64,000 nt of DNA from Elmis aenea (lineage: Eukaryota; Arthropoda; Insecta; Coleoptera; Elmidae). Made by a program: the position numbers and the translations under genes. Shown here piece by piece: positions 12,665 to 24,162 of the stretch (the stretch's first letter is position 1; every line of letters begins with the position of its first letter). The DNA lies in the NCBI GenBank assembly GCA_947652605.1, contig OX393578.1, forward strand, positions 34,043,470 to 34,107,469, in the 5' to 3' direction. Below the pieces are notes generated by a model. It saw only the letters and a program-made list of their open reading frames with translations, had not been told where the DNA came from and did no database searches.

Positions 12665-13735
12665 GTTAATAAATTTAATTTTTCCTTTACGACGATTTAA
12701 TTTGAGGTTACAATTTTAACAAAAGGTCAAAAGAACTACTACATGTGTTGACTGTGTAATTGTATGTACGACTGCAAGACTGCACTAGTTTTGTAAAATA
12801 TTTATTATTTATATTGTGCTGTACATTTTTTTTTTATAATAAGAGATATTTAAGATTTGTCGATTTAACTTATATTTAATAAATAAAAACAGTCCCCTTA
12901 AAAAAGTTTTATTCGACTATCCCAATTTGTTTTATTGTTGTTTCCGTCGGTCTACTTATTCTATTAGGTGCATTCGGGACGGTCGCTCTTTTCAGTTTCA
13001 CTCGTTTGCTCCACAGCGTTCGGGACGCGATAGTGGAAGCAAAAAGTGCAGCTCCGATGGGCGTTCGGCACTGAAAGATTGGAGTAAATAGAGCTTCTTC
13101 CTTGTTCCATGTCTTCTCTGTTTGCACCAAGTCAAGAGCTGGTACAAGCGGAGCAAGACATGCCCATTACGGAATGTTTACGTTTGTTTGAATTTGAATA
13201 CATACATAAACTTTCTAGCGTCGTTCGAAAATTAGTTACGAAGTTTATTATTTAATATAAAAGTTATTACAATTACAATGTATTGCATATATTAAGTTTT
13301 TAAATATGTTTTTATTAAACATTTTTAAAGGCGACCTATGATTGGGCCGGTCTTTAACAAAACAGTGAGGTTATCTTTGTTTACATGTGAAAAATCAGCA
13401 CCTCACGTCCCGAGCGCTCGAGATTTACCCTTGGAGGCTCTAGAGATCACGTGACTACGCTCTTACTCTACCCCGCTTCCAGTCCGTTCTGCTCTGGGAG
13501 CAGCGTTCCGAACGCACCTATTAATGATATATATTATTACATTATACCAACTTCGACGGAACAACATACCATGCCGATGTGTATAATTTGTTTTTAGTTT
13601 TTGTCGTAGGGGTTGGTATGTATTGACGTTTTGTGACTGCAAACGTCAAAAGTTGAAATTTGTGAAATCTAAGGATAATATTTAAAATAGCTTATTTTCT
13701 GAAATAAAACAAGTAATATAGTAAGAAAAATAAGA
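12665..13735. promoter_or_regulatory. Divergent intergenic region with inserted MITE
   Basis: The zinc-finger gene starts leftward at 12664 and the first alternative exon of the small membrane protein gene starts rightward at 13736, so the 1.07 kb between must hold both promoters. No clear TATA box or initiator is recognisable. About half is taken by a GC-richer MITE at 12964-13520, with ends GGTGCATTCGG and CCGAACGCACC. Confidence 0.5.
12964..13520. mobile_element. MITE, GGTGCRTTCGG termini
   Basis: The inverted ends are GGTGCATTCGGGACG and CGTTCCGAACGCACC, flanked by TTA/TATTAA. Inside are paired GC-rich motifs such as CGTTCGGGACGC. It has no coding capacity. Confidence 0.7.
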
Positions 13736-13832
13736 ATGGTTGATTTAAGCGGTGGACAAGATGGACCTATTGAACACGGTTTTTCAAATTCAGTATTTAT
13801 AATACCAAGCATAGTATTTGTTTCATTATCAG
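13736..13832 (+). CDS. Alternative first exon A, small membrane protein locus
   Basis: The ATG at 13736 opens 32 codons plus one base, and the donor GTGAGT follows at 13833. Joined to the shared exon at 22743 it gives a 63-aa protein: a short polar N-terminus (MVDLSGGQDGP), one membrane helix that crosses the splice junction (SVFIIPSIVFVSLS then VFFGYKLY), and the basic tail. The phase-1 exit is identical to exons B and C. An intron of about 8.9 kb would be needed. No homologue is recognised by name; the helix-plus-lysine-tail layout recalls small ER proteins such as SMIM15, but that is layout only. Confidence 0.6.
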
Positions 13833-14598
13833 GTGAGTTTGCAAACATATTTTGTTGTTTGCCTTTTAGTATCTTTTCAAAATTTGTAATTTAACTTCCT
13901 TTAACGTCAAGTATACATTTTTATTACAAAAGTACATAGTTTTGAGTCATTTACGTCAAAAATCAGTATTATTGGCAAGAAAATCTTAAAAACACTTGTT
14001 TTATTGGAATGATGTTTTTTCGTTATTCGTAAATTATTTGTGGTGTAAAAAATCATTAAGTATGCGATCTGTAAAGATTTGCCGTTGAATGATTTACGGA
14101 ATGTTGCCACGAAGCCACTTTTAATCAAGGTCAACAGGAAGTCATCCAAATCATCACAATACTATACTTTTTTTAAATTTTTTGTCTGATGGTGCTTATA
14201 ATTCATTCCATCGTGCTTAATATACATACTTCCAGTTTTATTAATAAATAAACAGTTCTGCAGTTATTTTTTAAAAATTTGGTTTGGATTAGTTTGATCC
14301 ATTTAAACGAAAATATTTATAATTAAATACCACGACTCAAATGTCACTATTTATTTACCCTATTCAGAAAATTTGCATTATTTTTTAAAAAAATATTTCA
14401 ATTATAAAGTTATAATAAGGTACGATTAATTTTATATAAATGTATTTGCCCAACATATTTCAATACTCTTGAGCTACATCGTTGTATTTATGAATATATG
14501 GGCAGTTTATGATTTAATAGTACTTTTTATGTCATAAATTGTACAATAGCTATTAGTCAACATGTAGTGCAAAATGGTTTGTGCAACGAATGCTCCTA

Positions 14599-15218
14599 CA
14601 TTAGGGTGGTCCTTAAAACCCATTTAATAATTATTTTTTTAATGTTAATGGGTCAGCCCCCAAGTTTGTTCTACTTACAATAAACCCGTGCTTGTAAAAT
14701 ATAACGTCATTTGGTCAATGTTTAGACGTCGCGAAAGCGGTTTGAAATTTAGCATTGTTACGTGTATGGCTTCAACCTGAAATTCAATAAAGGACACAAA
14801 AAAGTAGACTAACAACAAATTTACTGTTTTTTCTAAATTATTTTAATATGTAGCCAACATATTAAAATTTACCAATAAAAAATTAAGTTGTTTAAAAAGA
14901 CAATTTTGAGTGCCTCAGTAGGATTAAAATTGTGAATTACCTTAATATTTTTGTGGTAAAATGTTGCATGTTGTTAACATATTGAAATAATTAAAGAAAA
15001 ACAGTAGGTAAAGTAAACAAACATCTACAGTCTACCTTTTACTGTCCTTGAATTTTAGGCTAAACGCATATTCGTGACAATCCTAAATTTCAAACCATTT
15101 TGGCGACCTTCAAACGTTGGCCAAATTAACTGAAATTTTACAGTTTTTTTAAAGAAAGAACAAAATTGGAGCTTGATCCATTAACAGTTCAAAAAGTCAT
15201 AAGTAAGGACCACCGTAA
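14599..15218. mobile_element. Diverged fold-back element
   Basis: The left end AGGGTGGTCCTTAAAACC pairs with the right end GTAAGGACCACCGTAACC. Subterminal segments around 14725-14760 (GTTTAGACGTCGCGAAAGC) pair imperfectly with 15085-15120 (GGCGACCTTCAAACG). There is no coding content. Confidence 0.55.
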
Positions 15219-15302
15219 CCTACATACTCACACTTTTAATTTTGTTTCGTGCAATGAAGTCGAATTGTTGCGATACTTGAGTTTTGACACGACGGTGAAT
15301 AA

Positions 15303-15510
15303 CAGGGGTTGGCAAATGTTGATCCCTGGGCCGGATGCGGCCTGCGACAGCATCCAGGCCCGATGCGTATTGTTTTGTCTTGTTTTATTAAACGCCCGTT
15401 GGCCGTTCTGGAGAAAAACCTCTCACATCTAAATTTTTTCCGGCCCGACGCCCGAGTCATCTTAACAAAATTTCATCTCATCCTTTGCAGAAAATAACTG
15501 CCCACCCTTG
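15303..15510. mobile_element. hAT-type MITE
   Basis: The ends CAGGGGTTGGCAAATG and CTGCCCACCCTTG are of hAT type, with GGCCGG/CGGCCC-rich interior. No target duplication is recognised. Confidence 0.65.
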
Positions 15511-15567
15511 CCGAAGAACAAAATATTGGCGTAGATGGTGGTCTAAATACAAAGTTTGTTATGAATA

Positions 15568-16065
15568 CCGGGTGTAACTGAAATCAGGTTCACCCTCTTT
15601 TTTTTCTTTAGTTTTAATTTTAGACAAACGAAGTTTTAAAATGTTATATGTGCAAAAACCGGATTTTCTGATATGTACGTTTTTGTTTCACTTCCGGTTT
15701 CGCCCCGTTAATTTTATTAACATTTTTGGAAAGAGGAGCAATTTTGAATACAACTGCACTATTTTAGTAAATTTTTATAACCTCAAATAATTTTTGGACA
15801 AAAATTAAATTTTTCATTAAGTGTGCTGTGACCTGCATACATTGAATTTTATTATGGCAACGTGTTCGAAACACGTTTTTGTTAATGTTAATTTAATTGA
15901 CATTTGGGTTACTTTAATCGGATTTAAAGGTTGGGAAATTGGTTATTTGACAAAAACTAAATTTTTTTAAATGGAACGATAGTGGCTCATGCAGTTATTT
16001 AAATAGAATATTTTTTTGACGAATTTAACTATACCAATAACTTGGTATTTTTATTAGCGTTGTCG
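15568..16065. mobile_element. Single arm of the CCGGGTGTAA hairpin family
   Basis: Begins CCGGGTGTAACTGAAATC and follows the left arm of the 58578-59867 element for about 500 bp, sharing CACTTCCGGTTTCGCC, GAATACAACTGCACTATTTT and GTGACCTGCATA. The opposite arm is absent. Confidence 0.75.
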
Positions 16066-16286
16066 CTGCGTAAACGTCAAAATAAATTACACCCGTCAAT
16101 TCTACCCAATATGAACAAAAACAAACCATGGAACCACCAAAATGAATCGTTTTATATTGGAATATTTGATGGTTCATGTTTACTTATTTTATTTTATACT
16201 CAAAAACGGTAGGTTTTACGAGAAAACTAAAGAATATAAAAAGTTTCTAAATAAACCAAGCTTCAAAAAAAAAATTAATTGCCAAA

Positions 16287-16537
16287 TGAAGGGGTTAGAG
16301 CTGAAACCACCTAAGTAGCAAAACGTTCATTTTGAGATATAAGCCTTTATATAATATTTTTACTCTCTACTGCTGTTCACAATGGTTTTTTCTCTGGATT
16401 ACAGATGGCGTGAAAATCGGAATAATCACTAGGGTTGTTTTAATACTAACTAAAACTAAGTGTCAACTATCCGGTAAGGTGCTTAGGTCATTTTCAACTA
16501 GAGTTGCACTTAGGCGGTTTCAGCTCTAACCCCTTCA
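16287..16537. mobile_element. MITE with 29-bp inverted ends
   Basis: GAAGGGGTTAGAGCTGAAAC at 16288 is repeated inverted at 16508-16536 with one mismatch over 29 bp. It is about 250 bp long and non-coding. Confidence 0.8.
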
Positions 16538-17613
16538 AATTTCAACCCACCAAAAAAATCTCGTAAAAAAACCAACAGGGGCCGCACTTTTCAGCCCCCT
16601 GTGAAGGTGGGAGGTCATTAAAAATATTAGTATGGGAAACCTTTTAATAAGTATAAAACAATAACCAAATATAATTCTCCTACATTTATCCAAATTTGAG
16701 AAATAAAATAAAAACCCAATTTTACCGCTCCCCTTTAAGGGGGTGTAAATCCGAAAAGAGACGTCTAAGGAAAAGATTTTATATGAAAGATCCCCTTAAT
16801 TTTCGATAAGGAATTACCTCCCGATTTTTTTTGCAATACTTAAGAAACTATGTAAAAATAGAACTAAATGTTATAGTTTTTTGTAAACCCTAGTAGGCCA
16901 TGACTATAGGAAAGAACATTGTTTTGCTTTTAACTTTCCAAATAATAACCGATATATGGCCAATATTGTTAAAATTTTATTGTTAAAGTTTGCCATAATT
17001 TCGTAAACAATAAACAGTTTAAAGTATAAAAGAATACACGATTTGTATAAAGGTTTAACAATTTACTTGTTCTATAAGTTGTTTATTAATTTTAAGTATC
17101 ACTTGTTTACGAAAACATGGCAAACGTTGATAACAAAATTTTTGCAAAATAAGCCATATTTCGGTTATTTTTTGCAATAAATGTAGGAGTATAAAACTAC
17201 ATATTTTTGAAAATTTAAAAAAATGCTCTTTCATATAAAGTCGAGGCCTATAAAGTTTAATTTTTTTAAAATATAAGTTTACTTGATATCTCAAAAATCA
17301 ATGTCGTTAAAATTTTTTTAGAAACATATTTAAATGGAGCATAAAAATGTTTATAAAAACCCATGTAACATTAAGTTCTAAATTATAAATAATGCAGTAA
17401 TGGTAATTTTTTAAAAACTATGACATTTCAATTTTTGTCTATAGTGTCAAAGTGGAAAGTGATATAAAAAATCTCATAACACAGGCGTGATTATCTCAAA
17501 AAAATAATTCAAGACACCGATATAAAATTTTCGCTATTATGGTAACTTGGTAACCGAGAACTGAGAACCGTAAAACATTTGAATTTGGTCCACCCTCTAC
17601 ACTGTAGAGTCTA

Positions 17614-18166
17614 CAGGGTGGTCCAAATTAGATAGTATTGCATGGGTATCTCGCTTAATAGGCAAGATAGAAAAACGGTTAAATTATCAAAAATGTGCAG
17701 TTTTTTGGGATAAACTCAGAACCGTTTTCAAAAATATTCTATCTATGAAGATTATTTTTAAATATTTTTGTATACATTTTGAAATTACTATTAAAAAAAA
17801 AATCACGCTCGCCGTTAAAAAGTTATGACACAAACTTACCTTTTTTTTAAATGGAAGCTTTAGTTGGGTATGACCTATTTAAATTCCTTATTTTTTTCCC
17901 ATTACAAATATGTAAGGGTTGATGTATTTATTTTCAATAATATGCAAGTTACAAAGGTTTTTCAACTTTTTTAAAGATGAAAAACAAAAAGTAGGCTGTG
18001 AAAATAAAAAAAAAATCAAGAAAAACAGGAAATGATATAGAATATATTTGAGAGATGTTCTGAGTTTGTCTCAAAAAAACTGCACATTTTTAGTAATTTA
18101 ATCGTTTCTCTATCTGGACTATTAAGCGAGATACCCATGTAATCCCATCGAATTTGGACCACCCTG
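17614..18166. mobile_element. CAGGGTGGTCC fold-back element, copy 1
   Basis: The ends CAGGGTGGTCCAAATT and AATTTGGACCACCCTG are flanked by TA. The arms carry TGCATGGGTATCTCGCTTAA and pair over roughly 200 bp. Related copies are at 41269-41824 (complete) and 37624-38114 (left arm only). There is no coding content. Confidence 0.85.
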
Positions 18167-18334
18167 TACATTATACTAGGAACTGCCTTTTTATTAAAAA
18201 CAAAATAAAGTTAAACGATTTTGAATGAAAGTGATAAACGAATAGCAGCTTATTTTGTGATATCATTATCAAGTTTTATTCATACCATTGAAAATGATGG
18301 CCACGTTTTCAATATTCTCTTTATATTTTTCCAG

Positions 18335-18391
18335 AACTTGTTCGTACCCAATCAATTTATTATTTTTGTGGCTGTGTGCTGGGTCGTTCTG
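18335..18391 (+). CDS. Possible 57-bp membrane-helix exon
   Basis: A strong acceptor (TATTTTTCCAG) precedes and GTAAAT follows an open 57-bp segment whose only hydrophobic frame reads FVPNQFIIFVAVCWVVL. It resembles the membrane half of the neighbouring alternative exons, but it exits in phase 0, not phase 1, so it would not join the shared exon in the same frame. It may be a decayed or separate exon, or chance. Confidence 0.2.
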
Positions 18392-18878
18392 GTAAATTAC
18401 TGCAGGCTCCAGATGTACCGTCTACTAACTTGCAATGATTAAACGTGCACACACATGCAGTTTACTGTTATTTGTAAAATATGCAAAAAGTTGAAAGTTC
18501 ATTGCAAATATCATGGTATTGATTTTTATAGGTATGCCAGAGCCCCGGTATCGATACTATTAATCTGTATTTAGATACTAGATTGAATGCAATTATATTT
18601 TACACACGTTGCGACATCTTGACCTCTCCTTATGTTTAAAGTTATGTAACTCCATTGCCCACAAAATCTGAAACCCTGATAAACGCTGCTGAGTACACGT
18701 CTCGTAAAAATAACATTTGATATTAATGTTATCACAAGTCGTGATAGTTAATCTGTTTTTTAATAATTACTATAGAATAGATATAAAGTTAACACGCGGT
18801 TATTTACGTGTCAAGTGAACCAACAGTACCGGTCACAATTTTGTAGTGTGTTGAATTGTTTTTAAAAATTAATTTGCC

Positions 18879-19137
18879 ATGGAGGTCGACGAAATACCGG
18901 AGATACCTGGATTGGATCCGGGAAATCCGGGTCCCTTTGTACCGCCAAGTGTAGAACAGATTTTGGAAGCGTTGAAGCATATGGATATACCGGAGGACGA
19001 AAAAGAAAAATTGGTTGAAAGTTTATTGTCTGGCGGACCAGCAGGCATGAATCCGCCAGTAGCTCTAGCAGCCGGGTCTTTATCATCTCAATTCTTTATT
19101 CTTCTTTTCGCTGTTACAATCATAATATTAGTTTTTG
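18879..19137 (+). CDS. Alternative first exon B, small membrane protein locus
   Basis: The start has good context (GCCATGG) and the exon gives 86 codons plus one base, with a GTAAGG donor at 19138. The N-terminus is acidic and proline-rich (MEVDEIPEIPGLDPGNPGP), followed by an amphipathic stretch with IPEDEKEKLVESLL, a small-residue linker, and the start of a membrane helix (FFILLFAVTIIILVF). Joined to 22743 it makes a 117-aa single-pass protein. It exits in phase 1. Parts look paralogous to exon C (PEDE-x2-K followed by a hydrophobic/Ser pattern). A 74-codon frame on the opposite strand is a shadow. Confidence 0.65.
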
Positions 19138-19956
19138 GTAAGGTTATTGAAATTATATCTGAAAATCAGAAACATTTAAAAATTTAAGTAACTTACTTAA
19201 TTTAAGTCACTATAGGATCTTGCGTAATATAGCAGATAAAGAAAGGATATCCAGTACATACGCTCGCAAGTCATTTAGATTTCGTAAACTGAGTAACATA
19301 CTAATCATAAGCAGGCCTAGAGACACACCGGTGACTAAAAAAAGGGTCCTCGCTCGATCGTCCCGGTTCACACTTTGACTTAACTTTTTTACCAGTCAAG
19401 TTAGACGTTGTGAAGCCCCTAAACTTGTGAGAGGTCCCCCTAAAATTGTAAGGCCCGGGGCATCTGCCCTTCTTGCCCCCCCACCTCTTATACAGCCTGA
19501 TCATATGGATTTTAAGGACGGCCAAAACATATTTTTTTAATGGTTTCATACCTAAGTTAACAATAACATAAAATTATTCAAAAGTTTTAACCAATAATAT
19601 GCCAATGACACTGAATATACATTAATTTATTATATTTGTAATTATAATAATTAATATAATCATTCTTTGTAATTGGTAAAAATGTGATTTAAGCGAGGGG
19701 GGATATTTTTTTAAAACCAAAAAATTATTAACTCATTTAATACTATAACATTTACATACAAACAATTTTACAAAAACTTTTTTTGTGGTTAAGGGGCGAT
19801 ACAATAATAAAAGTGCATTAATTCTATATTGTGGTACTTTTTGATTATTCTAGACTTATGAAGAGTATGTGAACTTTGATTCACTAAAATTTTAATAAGT
19901 GTCCTTTAAAAAATATAGTTGGTTCCGTATTTCACAAACAAAACGATTCTTTAACA

Positions 19957-20451
19957 ATGAACGCACGTAAGTTTAAGATGATTTATTATATATTCAATAT
20001 GCCTATTTATTATGTTCATGTTTTTACTGTTTAGTGAAGTTTACGCAATTGAAACAATACGCCAACTTGATGTTTGGCTCATCAGTTAAAAAAACCTTAG
20101 TAAAGTTTTTAAATTGTTAACTACTACACTATTTCAACGAATTAGTTTTTCTTGCAGCTTACAGATGGCTCATTGTGTATCTTAAAATTTTGGTTGTTTG
20201 TATATTTGGCCTAACAACAATAGTTACAATTTCAATTCTTACAGCGTTGGTAAGACTCGTGTGTATTTCTTTTTTTCTCACAATTGTTTTTAAGCTTATA
20301 TCTTTTTATTGGCTCTACATTTTCAGATTTATGTAGGTCACATCTATTTTAAATTAACAGGTTTCTTATCTAAAGTTGTGATTATTTGATTTCGCAATAT
20401 TTGTTTAATTTTTCAGAAGCTGTCATTGTACTAAAAAAATTGAATACTTAA
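19957..20451 (+). CDS. Tentative small four-exon membrane peptide gene (56 aa)
   Basis: Candidate exons are 19957-19966 (MNA plus one base, donor GTAAGT), 20158-20249 (acceptor TTCTTGCAG, donor GTAAGA), 20327-20360 (acceptor TTTTCAG, donor GTTTCT) and 20417-20451 (acceptor TTTTTCAG, ends TAA). Phases close to a 56-aa frame dominated by a hydrophobic segment (ILVVCIFGLTTIVTISILTAL). The 20249 exit is phase 0, so it cannot use the shared 22743 exon in the frame used by A, B and C. It may be a further, differently wired exon set of the same locus. Support is splice signals only. Confidence 0.3.
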
Positions 20452-20632
20452 CCGATTTTGTACTATCAACCATTACTTATTTATCAGTATTGTTTACATT
20501 GGACGTAGATAAACTCTCATTAGATTATCAGTGTGATAATAAATTGTGTATTGGCAATTGCCTAGTTGTGATGTTATTTCAAGCCATACGCTTATAAATA
20601 TTTATGTGATATTAAAAGATTGCCTTAAAACC

Positions 20633-20885
20633 ATGGATGAAACTACAAATCCCGTACAGATCGAAAAACCTTTTGATATTAACGAGTTGAAGACTTTCTA
20701 CGAGGACTTTATATCGCAAGTTAACGCTTTGACGGATAAAATACGCAGAGAAATGCCCGAAGACGAACACCAAAAATTTTTAATGTCGATTAGAAAAATG
20801 TTGGGACCACACGTGTTGTTACAAATTTCGACGTATCTTCCATGGCTGTTTGCTTTGTGTTGCGTAATTTTGACTGCCCTAGTCG
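20633..20885 (+). CDS. Alternative first exon C, small membrane protein locus
   Basis: The ATG in strong context (ACCATGG) opens 84 codons plus one base, with a GTACGC donor at 20886. The cytosolic or lumenal part (MDETTNPVQIEKPFDINELK) is followed by a helical charged region with MPEDEHQKFLMSIRKML and a membrane segment (LPWLFALCCVILTALV). Joined to 22743 it gives a 115-aa single-pass protein. Without splicing, the frame ends ten codons later. It exits in phase 1, as A and B do. The PEDE-containing helix matches exon B in position, suggesting that the two exons arose by duplication. Confidence 0.65.
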
Positions 20886-21279
20886 GTACGCACGTTTGTA
20901 ATCTTTTAAAGAGGCTTTGAAACTTTTATAGGTGTGTTTGTGCATATAACATATATCAGAACACCTTGTCTACATTTAATATTTGCGATTGTGATTTGAA
21001 AGATAACAATATGTTATATGTTTGTATATATATATATATTGTTTTTATATTACAAATGTTTTGCATAATTTTCCGTAATATGGAAGTCGGGGGGTAATGA
21101 CATTTACTCACAAATTTTGTTGCTTTAAAAATGTCAAGATGTGACTACATATTGGTTTATTTGTATTATTTATGTTGAATTTTTGATGAATCGAATGATA
21201 AAACCAAAAATAAATATTAGTTTAACTTAAGTAACAATTATCAAATATTTCAGCTAAAAAATCTAATTGTTTTTGTAGA

Positions 21280-22620
21280 AAAAGCTTGCATTAAAGGGTT
21301 TGGCGGATCTGTTCGACATATCTATCCATTGTACAAAGCAAAGGCTCTCGTTCACATGCGAGTTTGTACGGCGGATTCGCGGATTAGATCCGCCCGCCGT
21401 ATCTGCCCCCTGTACAAATCCGCATGTGTGTGTCCATGTGATTGCCGCATTTGTCCTGTTCACTGTCGGACGATGGGCAAGGACAGCGAGCTTTACAGAT
21501 CCGCGTCTGAAACGTTGAAACTATGTATTTGTCCGCCAGGCAGGATAATAACTTTACCTTGCAGTGTTTTCGCGTTTAGAATTAAGTGCAATAATAAGTA
21601 CCAACAAAATGTATTTCGCTGATTATAAACAATTTTGAGAGTTTTTTATTGTTGTACTAGTCAATGCCTTGCTTATGGAATGTCAAAAGCAAACAATATT
21701 CTAACAAACGGCTGCGAAATGATGCCTATTAAAACTTAATTGAAAAATGCAAGTTGTGCTAGGGCGGACGTGAAATTTGTTAGAAAAAAAAAAAGATTTC
21801 TTACGTGCTGGTTTTCTACGGGAATTAAATTATATAAGTCGCAAGGCTCCTTTATTCCAAGTTCTTTTAATAATCTCATGTGAGCGTATTTACTTTATTC
21901 CAAATACCAACGTTTCGACTAGTATTTTTTATCATTAAATAAAGTATTAAATCCTTCAATTGTGGCTATAGTATTTTTTTTTCTGCGTCCGTCCAGAAAA
22001 TCAGTTGTTTCCGATCAATTTTTAGCCTGAAAAATACATCTTTACTGGCCTACGCCAGAAAGTAACTGGTTGCCATGATAATGAGCTGTTTTATTGACTT
22101 GCGCTGTCAAACAAGCATCATTATACCACCAAGCGAATTTTCACCAGAACTTTGTCAAGTTATTGTTTAATTATGGATGGTGACGATAGTGATGTTGGTG
22201 TCAGTGGCGGACGCGTAAAAAATATTGTACGTGACTTATCCGTAAAGTGTCTTTACTTAACTCGTATGCTTTCAGAAGTCGCCTACGGCTCGTCCAAAAA
22301 CTGTCTACTCGTCCAGTAAAGTACCGCTTTCCGGTCTTGTTACGTAAATAACTATTATTATCCATGGCTGTGCAGTCAGAAAAAACATTTCCCTACCGAT
22401 ACAAACTGATCGCGATCCTTTGAGTAACGAACGTTTGCGTTGCCTGTTCGCATGTGTGTAGTCAACGACGGATTCGTCTGTCGAACAAATCCGCCGTACA
22501 AACTCGCAAGTTATTATTAACCATTCACGCGCGTATCTGTCGTGTTCGCTGCCTGTGTCCGTCGTCTTTTACGACCGACAGCGGCAAGTGAACTGTCTTC
22601 GTTTCCGTCAACTTGCTAGA
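21280..22620. repeat. GC-rich inverted segments around a 0.9-kb spacer
   Basis: The stretch 21350-21540 contains CGAGTTTGTACGGCGGATTCG, and 22480-22500 contains its near-perfect reverse complement. Both blocks also have related GTGTCCRTGT and GACGGAT words and far higher GC than the surroundings. They look like the two ends of one decayed DNA element inserted in the intron between exon C and the shared exon. ORFs in the left block show no known domain. Confidence 0.4.
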
Positions 22621-22742
22621 TTACATTTTTGAAAGGTGTTTTTTTATAATTTACATTAGCACAGCATGTAACGATTATTTTTTAAGAAGGTTTAGATATA
22701 CTTTAGTTTATTACATTTAATTAATTGTCATGACTTTTTCAG

Positions 22743-22837
22743 TATTTTTTGGATATAAACTATACAAGTCGCTAACGGAGAAAGAGCGAAAAAGGGACGA
22801 GAAGAAAAAACTAAAACAGCTTAAGAAGAGGAAGTAA
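22743..22837 (+). CDS. Shared last exon, small membrane protein locus
   Basis: The acceptor TTTTTCAG ends at 22742. The exon takes one base from any of the three upstream exons and reads VFFGYKLYKSLTEKERKR, then a Lys/Glu-rich run ending in KKRK and TAA. It completes the membrane helix and supplies a strongly basic tail. KKRK at the very C-terminus fits the dilysine KKxx signal that retrieves type I proteins to the endoplasmic reticulum, so the products may be ER residents with cytosolic tails. AATAAA at 22946 is a good poly(A) signal. Confidence 0.7.
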
Positions 22838-23403
22838 GCGTTTAAAATATTTATATTTTCCATTGTTAAATCATTCCTTTACTGTGTGTGTTGTTACTTT
22901 GATGTATTATATACCTTTTGACAAGACTTGTGTTACTTTTATTTAAATAAATGATACAATATTTTAGCAAGATATAATTTTAATAGCATATTTTATTAAA
23001 GTCAGACTACATAAATTAAATAAAACGTTTCAATTGCGGTTTTTGTGATAAATGTTAGTCACTTGGCAGCAATTTTTAAAGTTTACAGTCTAAACAAAAA
23101 TTGTTTTATGCATTCATATTTACCTAACAGTGTTCTAATGGTAAAAAAAAAGAATATTCATTTTACGATACGTCGTTAAAATGGAACATTTTTAGTTTTA
23201 TATTTAAAGTAGGTTGTAGTAGGTCAGCTCTCGTTTTTTTTTTTAATTTGCCGCAGCTTAAGTACGAGGGTGTATCTAGCAGCAGATTCTAGCAGCGAAT
23301 TCTTGGCATCGTATCAGCCTTACGTGAGCTCCACCCACATAGATCTAAACTCTTCCCACGCTTGAATATTGTTACACAAAAAATCTAAATCGCTATTCTA
23401 AGA

Positions 23404-24154
23404 TTATTTTCTAAAGATTCTGGTGATAAGCATGATATATGCGTGTTTTTTTATTAATAATAATGAAAATGCAGATTCACAGAGGTATGTCGTTGCAAAT
23501 GGAACCAACATATTTAAGGCCATGTTTGCTAATGAAGGATATTCCTTTTGTCGCTTTATCCAAAATTCTAAAATATCACTACTAGAAAGTCCCAATTCAA
23601 GTGTTGAATCTAATCAATTCCTCCTCAATTAATTTCTCTCGTGTTTTCTGGGAGGATGATCAAATTGTAAATTATTACTAAATGACGATCTTATCCAGTC
23701 GTGCTCTTTATCTCGATTCAAATTCGGAAAACATTTTTCAAAGAAATAATTGATTCTGTGAGATGATTAAAAATAGTTTTTTAAGCCCTGTTGATAATGA
23801 TGTGTTATTTTCTTCGATAAAATCATATAAAGAAATAAACATATTTGTATTTCCTTACACAAAACCTTACGACCATACGAAAAGGTTTTCTTTAAAAACT
23901 TGAAGTTTTGTATAATTTAATAATATATTGGTACGTTTTTCCTAAAGAGAAAGTTTTAATTCGTTTACTTTTTTGAAAAAATCTACGAGGTAAGCGATAA
24001 GACATTTAATTTTCATCACATAGATGAGCTGCTAAATTTGTTTTTGATTTAATTTTTTTCGCGTAAAATCAGTTATTTTACGATTATTTATTTGTAATAA
24101 ATTCACGTCCTTTCACGGCCCCCTTGTTGCAAGGACCACCATTAAGAAACCCTG
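23404..24154 (-). pseudogene. Decayed hAT transposon, minus strand
   Basis: The 5' terminus CAGGGTTTCTTAATGGTGG (minus strand) starts at 24154. At 23595-23404 a 63-codon frame preserves the hAT C-terminal dimerisation motif, with FWIKRQKEYPSLANMAL and PFATTYLCESAFS. The region between is too short for a transposase, so the copy is internally deleted. Confidence 0.75.
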
Positions 24155-24162
24155 GTCTAGAC

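Larger units (their letters stand above)
13833..18878. other. Intronic or intergenic DNA rich in fold-back elements
   Basis: Between alternative exons A and B I see mainly non-autonomous elements, listed separately where bounded. They include a diverged fold-back at about 14599-15218 (AGGGTGGTCCTTA and TAAGGACCACC ends) and a single arm at 15568-16065 of the family that is complete at 58578-59867. One exon-like segment is noted at 18335-18391. Confidence 0.5.

Noticed and set aside
15166..15497. Overlapping ORFs on both strands
   Set aside because: They read across the hAT MITE at 15303-15510 in several frames at once; no family motif is seen.
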